Part shown: one piece after another, positions 22,399 through 64,000 of the stretch
How the letters are laid out: every line of letters begins with the position of its first letter
Numbering within the stretch: position 1 is the first letter of the stretch
Origin: Leptoclinus maculatus
Taxonomy: Eukaryota > Chordata > Actinopteri > Perciformes > Stichaeidae
Reading direction: 5' to 3'
Length of the DNA stretch: 64,000 nt
Assembly: GCA_032191485.1 (NCBI GenBank)
Contig: JAVDOI010000002.1
Coordinates: forward strand, 2,564,860-2,628,859
The notes under the pieces: generated by a model
The model's database searches: none
What the model was told of the DNA's origin: nothing
The model's input: only the letters and a program-made list of their open reading frames with translations
Position numbers and translations under genes: made by a program

Positions 22399-23265
22399 CT
22401 TTAATGTTCTGACAACATTTTGAGAGAAGTTGCCAAAATTGGAATAAGTCACTCTCTCATCGTCCAATCAGATGGAGAGGACTTAGTTTTAAAAAGACCA
22501 AATGAAAACTGTATGTGTTACTGATTGAATAACAGAACAGAGAGTGGTGGAAAGATGTGACCTGGGTTTTGTTGAGTTCTGATGATTTCATGTTTCAAAT
22601 ATCACTTCTCATCTGTGATGGATGGGGGGGGAGGGGGGGGGGCATATCAACTAAGGGAGCAAAACAGAACGAGACAGAGATCCTCATACATTGTACATAC
22701 CCATCTACTGTATTTTAGTCAGACCAAAATCACAAAGCAAGGCACATGTTTCAAAGAAAAAGAAAGAAAAGAAAACGGAACGTTGCATTTGAAATCATAC
22801 AAAAATAATAAAACGGAACAACAAGAATTGCTTGTATTATACACATCGCCACAACTGGACACATGTAGGCAGAAGAAATAAAACAAAGAACACCAACGCT
22901 TCCTGGAAATATCCCAACATGGTATCCTACAATGATTCATCAGCTCGGACCACTGAAGCATGGAGAAGCAAACCGACTCAACACTCAGATTAGACCTGAT
23001 TACTTTGAAAAATAGTCTTCAGGATGACACACACATCATAAATACATTTCTTTTTTTTGTTGCAAATATCCATATATATAATCTCTATGTGATCATAATT
23101 TAAATACCACACCTATTCTCTGAATTCTTGGTCATTTATATAAGGAGTGAGGCTGCCATGGGACTGTGGAAAACCTGGATTTATCTTTTTGAATGGGCCG
23201 AGGTGTGAAAGGGTTAATCAGTGTGACACCTCGCTGGATGCGGTTCCTGGTTTGTTCAGGGACTT

Positions 23266-23553
23266 AAAGGGGCCCTCCACCAATTCTACACATGAAGAAA
23301 GGTTCACTTGTCCTGGTGAGTACTCCGCTAAGAAAAGAGTTTTGTCAAATTTAAAAAATAATAATGACATCATAGTGATGTCATCAGGGTTATTATTGTA
23401 TAACTGCTTTCCAAACTGCGGTCATTGAGTTTGAGAGACATGGCTGTTTACCAGGCAAAAAGGGTCTAATGAAAGACACGAGTTGCATTATGGGAAGTGT
23501 AGGATCCAGTTCTGTTGGCACACCATGCCCATCACTGGAGTGCCCCTTTAAAC
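23266..23553. mobile_element. MITE with TTAAAGGGG...CCCCTTTAA ends
   Basis: It starts ttaaaggggccctcca and ends tggagtgcccctttaa, an inverted terminal match. TTAA at both ends would fit a TTAA target preference (piggyBac/Kolobok type). A related element in the other orientation begins at 33,209 (taaaggggtactccagtg). No coding capacity. Confidence 0.65.
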
Positions 23554-24784
23554 TGACACAAACCATCCAGCCTCACAGATCTCTGCTGCCGCTCGCTCTA
23601 CCAGCACTTTTTTTTTTCTTTTTTTTATCCCATGTCATGGCAACACACTGCTTAGTCACCATGGCGATGCCAATGAAGAATGGTGAGGGTGATGATGTAG
23701 ATTGTCATGGCAACGCAGGGTGGGCGGTTAGGAGAGCGTGGGACGAGAGGGAGATGGAGATGGAGAGAGGACGGCTGTCCACTCAGGTGGGAGAAAGGCT
23801 TCAGAATCGACACTTTGTTTCCTGCTGATAAAATGAATCGAGGGATCCCACACGGGGATTTGTAAAAGTTGTGGATAATGTGTTTGAATGAATACAGGGT
23901 CTTTAAAGTCGGGATGCAGCGGTATCTGACCTTATTAACTCACTGGTAACAGTCAGATGTAAAATCCACAATAAAAGGATTCGTTTCATCAGTATTATCA
24001 CAGCAGTCAGTGTTTCCACTATCACTTAGATTCACTCACTTATTTCGGGCGGCTGACTGACACGCTGAGGTTTAAGCACAATGTAACCGATTAGCATATT
24101 CATAGATTTCTGAGTGTTGTAATAGGTCTTAAAAAGGTGTCTGGAAGGGAAGTCTGAACTTTGGATCAAAGTTAGCACTAATACTGGATCAGACCCGAGT
24201 TAAGGTATCCGAAGAGAAATACGTTGATGCATCCCGACTTAAAAAACAAATTCATGTTCATGATTTATTTGTGTTATTGAATTTCGATCAAGCGGTTAAT
24301 CCATGTTCGGGGGGGGGACCTGAAGTTTGTTGCTCTGCCCTTGTTTTCCTCTGTGATAACAGCAGGAATCAGGAATGATTGGACACGTCGCTCTCGCTCT
24401 GAGCCCGAGCCGACCTTTGACCCACCCTCCTGAAAAAAACCCCCAAACTCTTACAACCTCCACCACGTCTTGCTAAAAGCTCGCACCCCCAAAAAAAACC
24501 TTAAGCGACGTCCTAAAAATCCTTCTCCGCAACCTGCTGTAGCTTCTCTCTTTTGACATTTTGCATTGTGCGGGCTCCACTGTGTGTGTGAGCTGGCTGC
24601 GTGGGTCATTGTGCTTCTCCTGTGGGTGTGCGTCTATGTCGGGGGGGAGGGTGTGGGGGGGGGGGGGGGGGGTGACCATGAGGATGCAGCAGAGTGTGTG
24701 AATGCTGTCAGGAAACTGAATTTGATCCTGAAATTACAACAAGCTCACGTACACACACACACACACCTGTCACGCTGTTTATCT

Positions 24785-24847
<63 letters not shown>

Positions 24848-25475
24848 CAGGAGCTGAATAGTCTCGTTTTGGTCACGGATTAAAAATCTTTCCACCAAGT
24901 CCTTTTACATCGTCACAACACCAGAGGTCACCATTCCACACAGAACCAAGACATCAAACCAAAGAGCTAGAGATTCATATTTATCGGTATATTATATATA
25001 TTACTGTGCTAATGCAGGACTTTTTTTTTCAGTAGATATAAACTCTCCATGCTTAGAATGTACACATACCATAACTATGATTCGTTACACAGTTGGTTTT
25101 TCAATCATTATTAGTTTAGTTTATTTGTTCGCCGTCGTAGCTTCAAGAGTCCGAGTGGAGTTCTGAAAAAAACCCGCGTTGTTTGATTGCAGTCTCCTCC
25201 GTTTTGTTGCATTTCTTCATCTTGTGATTTTCTTTTTTTTTTTATCTCTCCACATCATCTGTTTTTGGTCCTTTTTTTCCCCACCATCTCTCTTTTAATG
25301 TCTCTCTCTTTTATAAATTCTTCATTCTTGCGCTCTCTCTGCCACATGTCTGTCGCGCTGCTCCATCATCATCATTTCATCATCAGCGACGGGAGACGAG
25401 AGGAAGAGGAGGAGGACGGACGACAGGAGGAGCGAGAAGCGGGGATGAGCACGGCAGAGAGAGAAGGACGAAGAG

Positions 25476-25515
<40 letters not shown>

Positions 25516-25580
25516 GCGTGTCGCCCATTGTGCCATCTGAGTCACTCCTGGTGCAGCGTTGCCGTGGAGACACGCTGCGG

Positions 25581-56789
<31,209 letters not shown>

Positions 56790-56793
56790 CTAT

Positions 56794-56795
<2 letters not shown>

Positions 56796-56863
<68 letters not shown>
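56796..56863. repeat. (CA)n microsatellite before exon 1
   Basis: About 33 CA units on the plus strand, (UG)n in sense, ending a few bases from the acceptor actatag. Confidence 0.98.
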
Positions 56864-56864
<1 letters not shown>

Positions 56865-57026
56865 ATCATGGTTACATTTGTGAATTACACGTATTTTCTA
56901 GCGCATAACATCAACCTTTATTTTATGTTTTTTTAACGACAGACGCCTGTAGTTTTTGCTGTTGTTACGGTATTTGGACCAAACAATCATGTTAAAACTA
57001 GCCCAAGCACATGCATACTCTCTGTG

Positions 57027-57074
<48 letters not shown>

Positions 57075-57207
57075 GTCAGTGATAATGGCAAAGCTTAGCA
57101 TGACAAATACGCTTAATAGCAGAGGATTAGGACCTAAGGGAGAGATGGGATGGTGGGAGGTGAACAAAATTACACAAGAGGAAGGGTATTATATTATGTA
57201 AGGGATA

Positions 57208-57269
<62 letters not shown>

Positions 57270-58499
57270 CTGAGGCCAGAGGCAGTACGCTGAGTAGATA
57301 AGATTGACATGTCAGCCTTGATGGCTAAGCATGAGAAAGCGTATAAGGAGCAGAAAGCATCACATAACCTGAGGACACTGACAGGCAACAAATGCCCATA
57401 AACACACACACAAAATCCCTTCCTGTGTCCTCCTAACACACACGCCTTCTATCCGACTCATATCAACAGTCACATGTGTCTCCTTCCTCCTTTCTTCTCC
57501 TCTCTGGAGATTTGCTGATTTGCAGTCAAACTCGGTCACAGACAGCTTCACGAGGGTTCCGACCTCGGAGTGATGACCCGTGAAACTAATGTGGCCGTTT
57601 AGTGCGAAAAAAAAGTCAAACGTGCAATAATCTGGACTGTTAGAGCCATTTGAGCCAGTCCGACGTTTTACGGAGGAAGCCGTAACTGAGATAGAAACTT
57701 TATCATGTGTGTTTGATTACAAACAAAGCTCCATGGAGAACGGGGGCGTTTCTAGACGGTACCCCGCAATTTGCTAATCTCTCGCGAGAGAGGTTAAGGT
57801 TAGGCAGTGATCCTGAATAGTTAAGGTTAGGCACTATGTAGGCTACATATTGTTTCATTCTTGTAGGAATTACATGTGCAGAGATGTTGTAAACGGGGCA
57901 GCGGACACATCTACATTGAACACATTGACTTTATTTTCTCTTTCGGTGTCCAGTTCAGTATTTATCTACACCTCCAGGAGTGTAGGCTAAGTGTAGGCTA
58001 ACCCCGGCCAAGTTTACTTTTGCCACACAAGCTAATCAGCTTGCTGCACCGGCGAGAGCTGATGCTAGCAACAGTTGTCATTTCAGAAATATCATCGACT
58101 AAAATTGAGAAGCAAGTTGGTGGATGTATGTTTTTGGCGGATTGTACTGGTTTCTGATTCGCCCTCTTTTGTGATTAGACACTGAACTGGACACTGACTG
58201 TTCTGTAACCATGGCGACGGGGCCAGCTTTACCATTGGCAACAGCGAGTGTCAAAGCTACTGAATCTCTGTGTGTGGATTATTTTGTGAGAATTGTTGTG
58301 AGTGTGTTTGAGTGTGGAGCAGCATACTGAAGAGTGCTGCACTCCCAGAGTGACCTGCTCTAGTTTATTCACTACAGATCACCCCATCGCCCCCTTCCCT
58401 CCTCTCCCTCTGCCTGCACTTCTTCTTCTCTGCTCTTTTTCTTAGTTTGGAGTGTCATCTCATTTTCCTCCAGACAGCAACCTCCGGTTCTAAAGAGTG

Positions 58500-58870
58500 A
58501 AGCCGATGCAAAAGTGCCTTAAAATGTGCGTTCTGTCTACTGACCAGCAGGGGGCGACTCCTCCGGTTGCAAAAAGAAGTCTGATTGTATAGAAGAAAAT
58601 GGCCCTACTTCTCACTTGATTCATTACCTCAGTAAACCCATTCATCCCATTTAGAGTCAGATAGACCATAAAGCAGAGTGTGCGTTAGGGCGGGGCTACT
58701 GTGATTGACAGGGCGCCTCTACGTCACTCCTCCGCATTCCAAATATGGTAACTTCCATTCACTGGTTGCAAAAAAAGCCCAAATCACGTGCCCGTAATCC
58801 AAGATGGCGACGGCCAAATCAACGGACTCGAGGCTTCAAAACCGCAATGGGTGACGTCACGATGACATCA
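58500..58870 (-). mobile_element. Dispersed repeat family R, copy 2 (reversed, internally deleted)
   Basis: Reverse orientation relative to the copies at 37.4 and 63.2 kb: it contains gtgccttaaa, cagggggcgactcctccggt, taaagcagagtgtgcgttag, ccaagatggcgacggcc and caatgggtgacgtcac. It lacks the central aaaatgttacaattaac part. Confidence 0.75.
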
Positions 58871-59929
58871 TCCACTTCTTATGTACAGTGTATGTTTTCC
58901 TCTCCTCTTTTCTGTTCCTCCGCTACCTCCCCTCCCTATTATATTCTCTTTATGCTATTCATCGCTTTTATTCTTTATAATGTCACTATGACAACAACTA
59001 CTAGGCCTACTACTACTATATACTAATACACACGAGGAAAAATCATAATTATCCATACTTTTCCATGGACTGGACTGTGATCGAACCTTTAAATACAATA
59101 ATGAGTGAAGATGTCACGTTGAGCCATCGTAACACAACAAACGCTGAGCGGAGACAGAGGAGCTCTCCCACTGCGCATGTCTCATCACCCACTTCTGCAT
59201 CTCAGGGACGATCGTGCCTCCTTCCCCTCCCCCCCCCCCCCCCTTAAGGGTTAAACAGGGATAGCGTTACACAATGCAGCGCTAGGCTGAGTGAAACGGC
59301 CTCGCAGAGTGTCAGTGGGGGTGCATGCATAGGGGAGGGAAGCCCTCGCTTTTGCCAAGTAGTAAAAACCTGCCGTGCAATATTCATAACCCCCACTTTC
59401 ACTCCTCTACTTCTCCACACATCCGCCTCTCTCTTTCTCTCTCCAACTCTCTCTCTCTCTCTCTCTTGGCCCGTTCTCCTCCCTTCAACCACTCCCCCCC
59501 CCCCCCCCCCCCACAGCTTTGTCTTCTTAATTTACCCGTACTTCCTCTTCCATTAGGCCTCCTTCCATCTCTTCTTCTCTCGTTTACTTTCCATAAATCC
59601 ATCAGTCTTCTTACTTAGAGAAATTAGTCTCAACACTAGGGACAGCAGATACATGTTTCATGAAGTGCGCATGGTGACTTTTGAGTAATATCCACAGCTC
59701 TGGCCCTTCAGTTTCTAGTGGCAGCTTGTGAAATGCAGAATATGTGAAATGATAACTAAATGTATCTGACACACTCAATTAACAGCTGTAGCTCACTGTG
59801 TCTATATGTTTTCCATTGTTATTTGCTAATAGAAAAGGAGGTTTGACAGGAGACTTGTTGTGACAGAACTTAGCGGAACTGGGTTCTTGCAAACCGGGAA
59901 ACTGATTGGAAGCCGTTTGCTTTCTTGCC

Positions 59930-60245
59930 GACAGTTAGATGAGAAGATTGATACCACTTTCATTTTTGCACACTCGTGAAAAAATCGGCAGCAGCTGGTT
60001 AGCTTAGCTTAGCACAAAGACTGGAAACAACGAAACGGTTGGAATGGCCCTTCTAAAAGAACCTCTAAAGCTCACCAATCACCATGTTCTATCTTCTTAG
60101 TCCGACACGTAAACCCCCATAAAAACACAAGTCATTTGTAAAGATGTTTCAAGTCTCTGTGCTAAGCTAAGTTAAGCTAAGCTAAGCTAAGCTAACCTGC
60201 TTCTGGTGGTAGCTCCATATTTACCATACGGACTGTTGAACTATT
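59930..60245. mobile_element. Fold-back MITE, copy with expanded gctaa repeat
   Basis: It begins cagttagatgagaagattga and has gcagctggttagcttagctt. It ends with a local expansion (gctaagctaagttaagctaa...) followed by ctgcttctggtggtagctcc and atatttaccatacgg. The arms are inverted repeats of each other. Confidence 0.75.
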
Positions 60246-60689
60246 ACATTTATTTATTTCAAATATGTAACAAATAATAAGAAAACAAAACAACAGCAAC
60301 AACTTAAATGAACAGAAAACACACACAGCAAATAACAAACTTAAGGAACTATTCCTTTAAGACACGAGTCGCTAGCTGCGCATATACCCAACTACAAATA
60401 CAATGCAAAGACGCCAAAGCACTTCATCAACGTTTATCAAAAAGATGTGTCTCGTGGTGATGACACCGATCACACTTTGAGGTCAAGTGTGTAAGCATGC
60501 GTTTGTATTCATGAAAGGGATGGAAGCCGACACGTGCCAAGACTTCACCGCGCGACGGCCTCTGAACCCACATCTCATGTGTCACAAACCAAACTCTTTG
60601 CTTTGCTTTTTCAACTCCTCTCACCGGCTGCCTCTGTGTGTTTGTCTCCGATGCTCGTCTCTGTCTCTCTCACGGTGCCCTCGAAGTCT

Positions 60690-60733
<44 letters not shown>

Positions 60734-62121
60734 AGGATTTATCCAGATTCCAAATCCTCTAAGACCGAGATGTCTTTCTGTTAGGACACGATATCTCTGG
60801 CTGCGTCTTCTGAAACGTGACGTCAGTGGAGGTGTGTTAACGCAGAGTGTTCACTCAGCCTTTGCTTAACAAGGCGACAATCTATTCTAGTCAAGTGTTC
60901 TATTGTCAAACTATTTCGTAGGCGACGTGTGAAGATGACTCACTTGTTAAATGGCATCTCATAATGGTAATTTACCTTACCATCGCTTGTGTGTGTGTTC
61001 ATGTCTCATTAGTTCTTTTTTAGCTACTGAAGGCAGAGACTCGCTGAGCGTAGAAACCAACCAACCAACAACGTGAGTTATCCATGTGTCGATAACTCAC
61101 ATAACTGTTTCTAAAATGTTCACTCTTACTGATGGAAACAGAGGTAAATCCCGATTGGTCGGTATCATTTTGGGCCAGAAGGGTCAACAGTGTTAAGCTC
61201 TCTCTTGTGTTTATTACTTAATCACTTTTTTTTTTGCCTGGATAATCTTTCTAATTTCTTTAAATTATTTTTTTTAAATAAATGAATGTCATGTTTTCTT
61301 CCATGCTTTGTGTCTTATTTGGAACATTGGTTCGTGGTGAAATCAAATATTTTCAGTTCATCAGTAGCAGCTTTGTCCTTACATTGTATCAAATGAAGGG
61401 ATTGGATTAAATTAATATAAAATAGGTTGGAGAAACAAGGGAATGTTTTTTTTATGCCATTTCATAATTTTAGCAAATTTCTTTATTTGTCAAGATTTCC
61501 TTTAAATTTCCACAAGGAGTTTTTAACTGGTGACTAAAACAAAGTGTGCCTTGTTTCACCACCATCATATTACAGTTATTAATCTGACACAGCCACAAAC
61601 AGATTAATTACCTCAGCGCTATGCTTCATGCTAGTTACACTGTGTGTACATTGCACACCCTGCTTTAAACACTACGTGTTGACTACATTTAGTCAAATGT
61701 TCTCCGTCTTAAACTCTTGGCTTAGAAACAATGTTCTACAATTTCTGTCCCTATTCATCTTAATATTAGACTTAAAGATTGACATCTAAGTTTACATTTG
61801 CATCATCGTGTTTTAAGTGGGCACTTTAATGCGTATTAGAGTTTAAAATATTAAATTCATTTAAATTAGATCAAAAAGCAGCAAATACAGAAATACTTTT
61901 TGTAATAGGCGGGGACACCAAGAAACGACTGTAATGTCAACTGTTTAGTAGTGTTCCGGAGTTGTTTTGATAGAAAAAGTAATCTTCTCTGGCACATGGG
62001 GTTCTTGCAGTGTTATTGGTTGAAAACTACGCATTCGCTATTATTAGTCCCGTGGCTCCTTACATTCTTCTATATATGGCCCACAATCATTTTGCATGTC
62101 TGGTCCCATATGTATGCTAGT

Positions 62122-62179
62122 CACTATGTATATATACATATATATATATATATACATATACACAGTATATATATACGGT
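62122..62179. repeat. (TA)n-rich tract
   Basis: tatatacatatatatatata followed by interrupted TA; simple sequence only. Confidence 0.9.
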
Positions 62180-63152
62180 ATGTATAAACATACAGGAAAA
62201 GTACAATCAGATTTCACTTCCTGCTCCAGATAAGAATGTGCTGTATGAGGCGTTCTCCCCGTCTTATTCTTTCTTTCTCGCACATTTTCCAGGTTTCTCT
62301 GCCTGCGCTCTCGTATCATTAACGTCTGCACAAACACACTCACATTCAGTGCATGTATAATTGCGGAGGAGCTCTCCTGTAATGCACTCTCGGGTCTCAC
62401 TGGGGATCTCCTCGTCAGGGTTTATAGAGAGATCCTCTGTGCACTCTTAAGTGCTTTGTTGTTGTCACATCTCCCGTCTCTTGTGAGGCACACAGTATTA
62501 GTATATGTGACAAACTTTCTCTTTATGTTCATGTCCTTCCTACACATCACCCTCACTACTTTGCTGCTACATCGTTTTCTAATTATCTTAATCACGTAAA
62601 CACACTGTCAAGGGTTTGTTGGATTGCTGCTGGTGTTAATGATGTCTTGACACCAGCTGATTGATACCACACTGCTGTTTTCAGCCTGGTCTCTCATAGC
62701 TCTTAACAGCGTACTGTGTGGTGGTGGCACGCAATGAGTTAAAATGTCATGTCAGCACCACTTGAACAATGCAAATGGAAAGTCAATAAGGATCCTTTGT
62801 TTGTGGTGGAAACACAGATTACACGCATAGTAAATATAAGCAACACTCAGAGCTAGTGACTTAGTATGAACAGTGAGGAAAGGAGGGGAGGTGGATGGGT
62901 CAAACAAACACAGGACTTTCAACCAGGAGACCAGTGTTTGTGTCCCCAAGTGTTGTTGAGTTATGTCAAGTTATGTTAGTGACCTATTGGGAAGTGTTTA
63001 CGTTTTTTCCCTTAGCTTACTTATTCATTTTAAGGCCAACCGTGATGTTTTTCCAAACCTAACTAAGTGGTTTTGTTGCCTAAAAGTTGAATGGCTTCCA
63101 TGGTGGCGGCAAGTAATGCTATAGACTGTATGTGAGAGAATGTGGTCACCGT

Positions 63153-63705
63153 GACGTCACCTATTGGTTTGTAGGCTACGGTTTTGAGCCACGAGTTCTG
63201 AATTTTGGTCTGTCGCCATCTTGGTTTTAAGCAACCAGAAGTGACCCCGGGAGGGTGGAGCTAAGTACAACAGAAAGCTGAATCATTTCTAATTTCTGAA
63301 TAATTCTTAGGCGACCAAAATGTTACAATTAACTTTCATGAACTGAAAGCACACTGTGAAAGGGTTAAAGTTCTAAGAGGAAAACACGGACAACTCCCAG
63401 ACCGGACAACACTGTGGTAGAGACCTGTCAATCACAAGCTAGCCCCGCCCTAAAGCATACCCTGCTTTATAGTCTATTTGACTCTAAATGGACCATAATT
63501 TACTAAATGAACATCATGTTGTATTGAAGAAGACTTGAAACTAGAGATTGAGACCATAAACTCATGTTTATAATGTTTACTGAGGTAATAAGTCAAGAGA
63601 GAAGTAGAGTCATTTTCTCATAGACTTCTATACTATCAGACTTCTATACAACCAGAGGAGTCGCCCCCTAATGGTCATTAGAAAGAATGCAAGTTTAAGG
63701 CACTT
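63153..63705 (+). mobile_element. Dispersed repeat family R, copy 3
   Basis: Full-length counterpart of 37,378-37,915. It starts gtgacgtcacctattggttt and ends gtcgccccctaatggtcatt then gcaagtttaaggcac. It has a short internal duplication of tagacttctata near 63,625-63,645. Confidence 0.85.
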
Positions 63706-64000
63706 CTCACTTGCTGCCTGATTATGTGCCACCTCCACCGCTTAACGCACTTCTATGGTCATTTCACGTATTTCTTTGAGATCACACACAGATGAGGAAC
63801 TTCTGTGGTGAAAGATCCCAATTTAGAGTCTTTTTTTTCCAACACAGTGAGCTCATTACAAGTCTCCAAGCGATTTCCAAGAAGAGTAAATGAATCTAAA
63901 ATGACTACGCGTGTGCAGACTCATTAGCCATGAGTGCTGATTATAAAACAAAATTCAACTTGATCCTTGTATCCCTATCATACACTTTACTTACGACTTA

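Larger units (their letters stand above)
21290..25580 (-). other. caskin1: Probable caskin1 3' UTR
   Basis: Left of the stop codon there is no further exon for over 4 kb. On the minus strand two overlapping AATAAA signals lie at about 21,299-21,309, a plausible polyadenylation site, and other AATAAA occurrences fall near 21,975, 22,040, 24,264 and 25,119. The stretch holds a (CA)n tract at 21,367-21,412, poly-G tracts at 22,624-22,642 and 24,655-24,672, (CA)n at 24,785-24,845, and (GA)n at 25,480-25,506. It also holds two MITE-like insertions. The real 3' end cannot be fixed without transcripts; a shorter UTR is equally possible. Confidence 0.35.
56790..64000 (-). other. caskin1 upstream intron (5' exons outside the window)
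   Basis: At least 7.2 kb without a recognisable exon. I looked for the expected upstream peptide (KLLGSTKKINVNFQDPDG in human) and did not find it. The stretch holds (CA)n/(GT)n at 57,034-57,073, 57,211-57,269 and 60,690-60,732. It also holds poly-C at 59,229-59,243 and 59,494-59,512, a (CT)n tract at 59,449-59,466, a fold-back MITE and two copies of repeat family R. Confidence 0.7.

Noticed and set aside
56790..64000. Missing caskin1 first exons inside the right-hand 7 kb
   Set aside because: I read the minus strand for the expected KLLGSTKKINVNFQD-type sequence and donor and did not find it, so these exons must lie outside the window.

Overview
The window is nuclear DNA from a vertebrate, almost certainly a ray-finned (percomorph-like) fish. 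The signs are large introns full of (CA)n/(GT)n repeats, an L2-type LINE tail, several fold-back MITE-like elements and a long A+T-rich satellite array. There are no operons, bacterial-type genes or CRISPR arrays.

The one gene identified with high confidence is caskin1 on the minus strand, occupying 25,581-56,789 and running off the right edge. I recovered 22 coding exons by following reading phase, AG/GT splice sites and the known CASKIN1 domain order. They join into one open frame of 1,597 codons plus stop with every exon phase consistent. Domains in order: ankyrin repeats (56.8-50.8 kb), SH3 (49.6-47.7 kb), the CASK-binding motif EEIWVLRKP (40.2 kb), SAM1 (34.4-31.9 kb), SAM2 (31.8-30.5 kb), a long proline/serine-rich region (30.3-26.3 kb) and the conserved C-terminal segment SMFDDLADQLDAMLE (25.6 kb). 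The first one or two coding exons (about 48 residues by comparison with human) lie beyond base 64,000. The 3' UTR probably extends left towards about 21.3 kb.

Left of caskin1 the region is accessory in character. Bases 1-9,809 are one continuous satellite array of 25-34 bp units, with a higher-order duplication of about 2.59 kb. It decays into related sequence and then a 5'-truncated L2-clade LINE (10.15-11.04 kb). From 11.0 to 16.7 kb there is a minus-strand locus of tandemly duplicated, acidic, low-complexity exons. It has two promoter/first-exon copies, tiny candidate exons and two minisatellites inside exon-like sequence. I do not recognise its product, but two of its ORFs share a DSGYDS motif. 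At 17.3-18.9 kb is a DNA element with about 330-bp near-identical terminal inverted repeats. A lone exon resembling the N-terminus of FAM234B lies on the plus strand at 19.48 kb, cut off by a MITE.

The most interesting structural observation inside caskin1 is the placement of (AC)n just after several 5' splice sites and (UG)n just before several 3' splice sites, read in the gene's sense. Two introns carry both halves and could be folded by AC/UG pairing. The rest of the intronic DNA holds microsatellites, an 830-bp tetranucleotide tract and dispersed repeat families.
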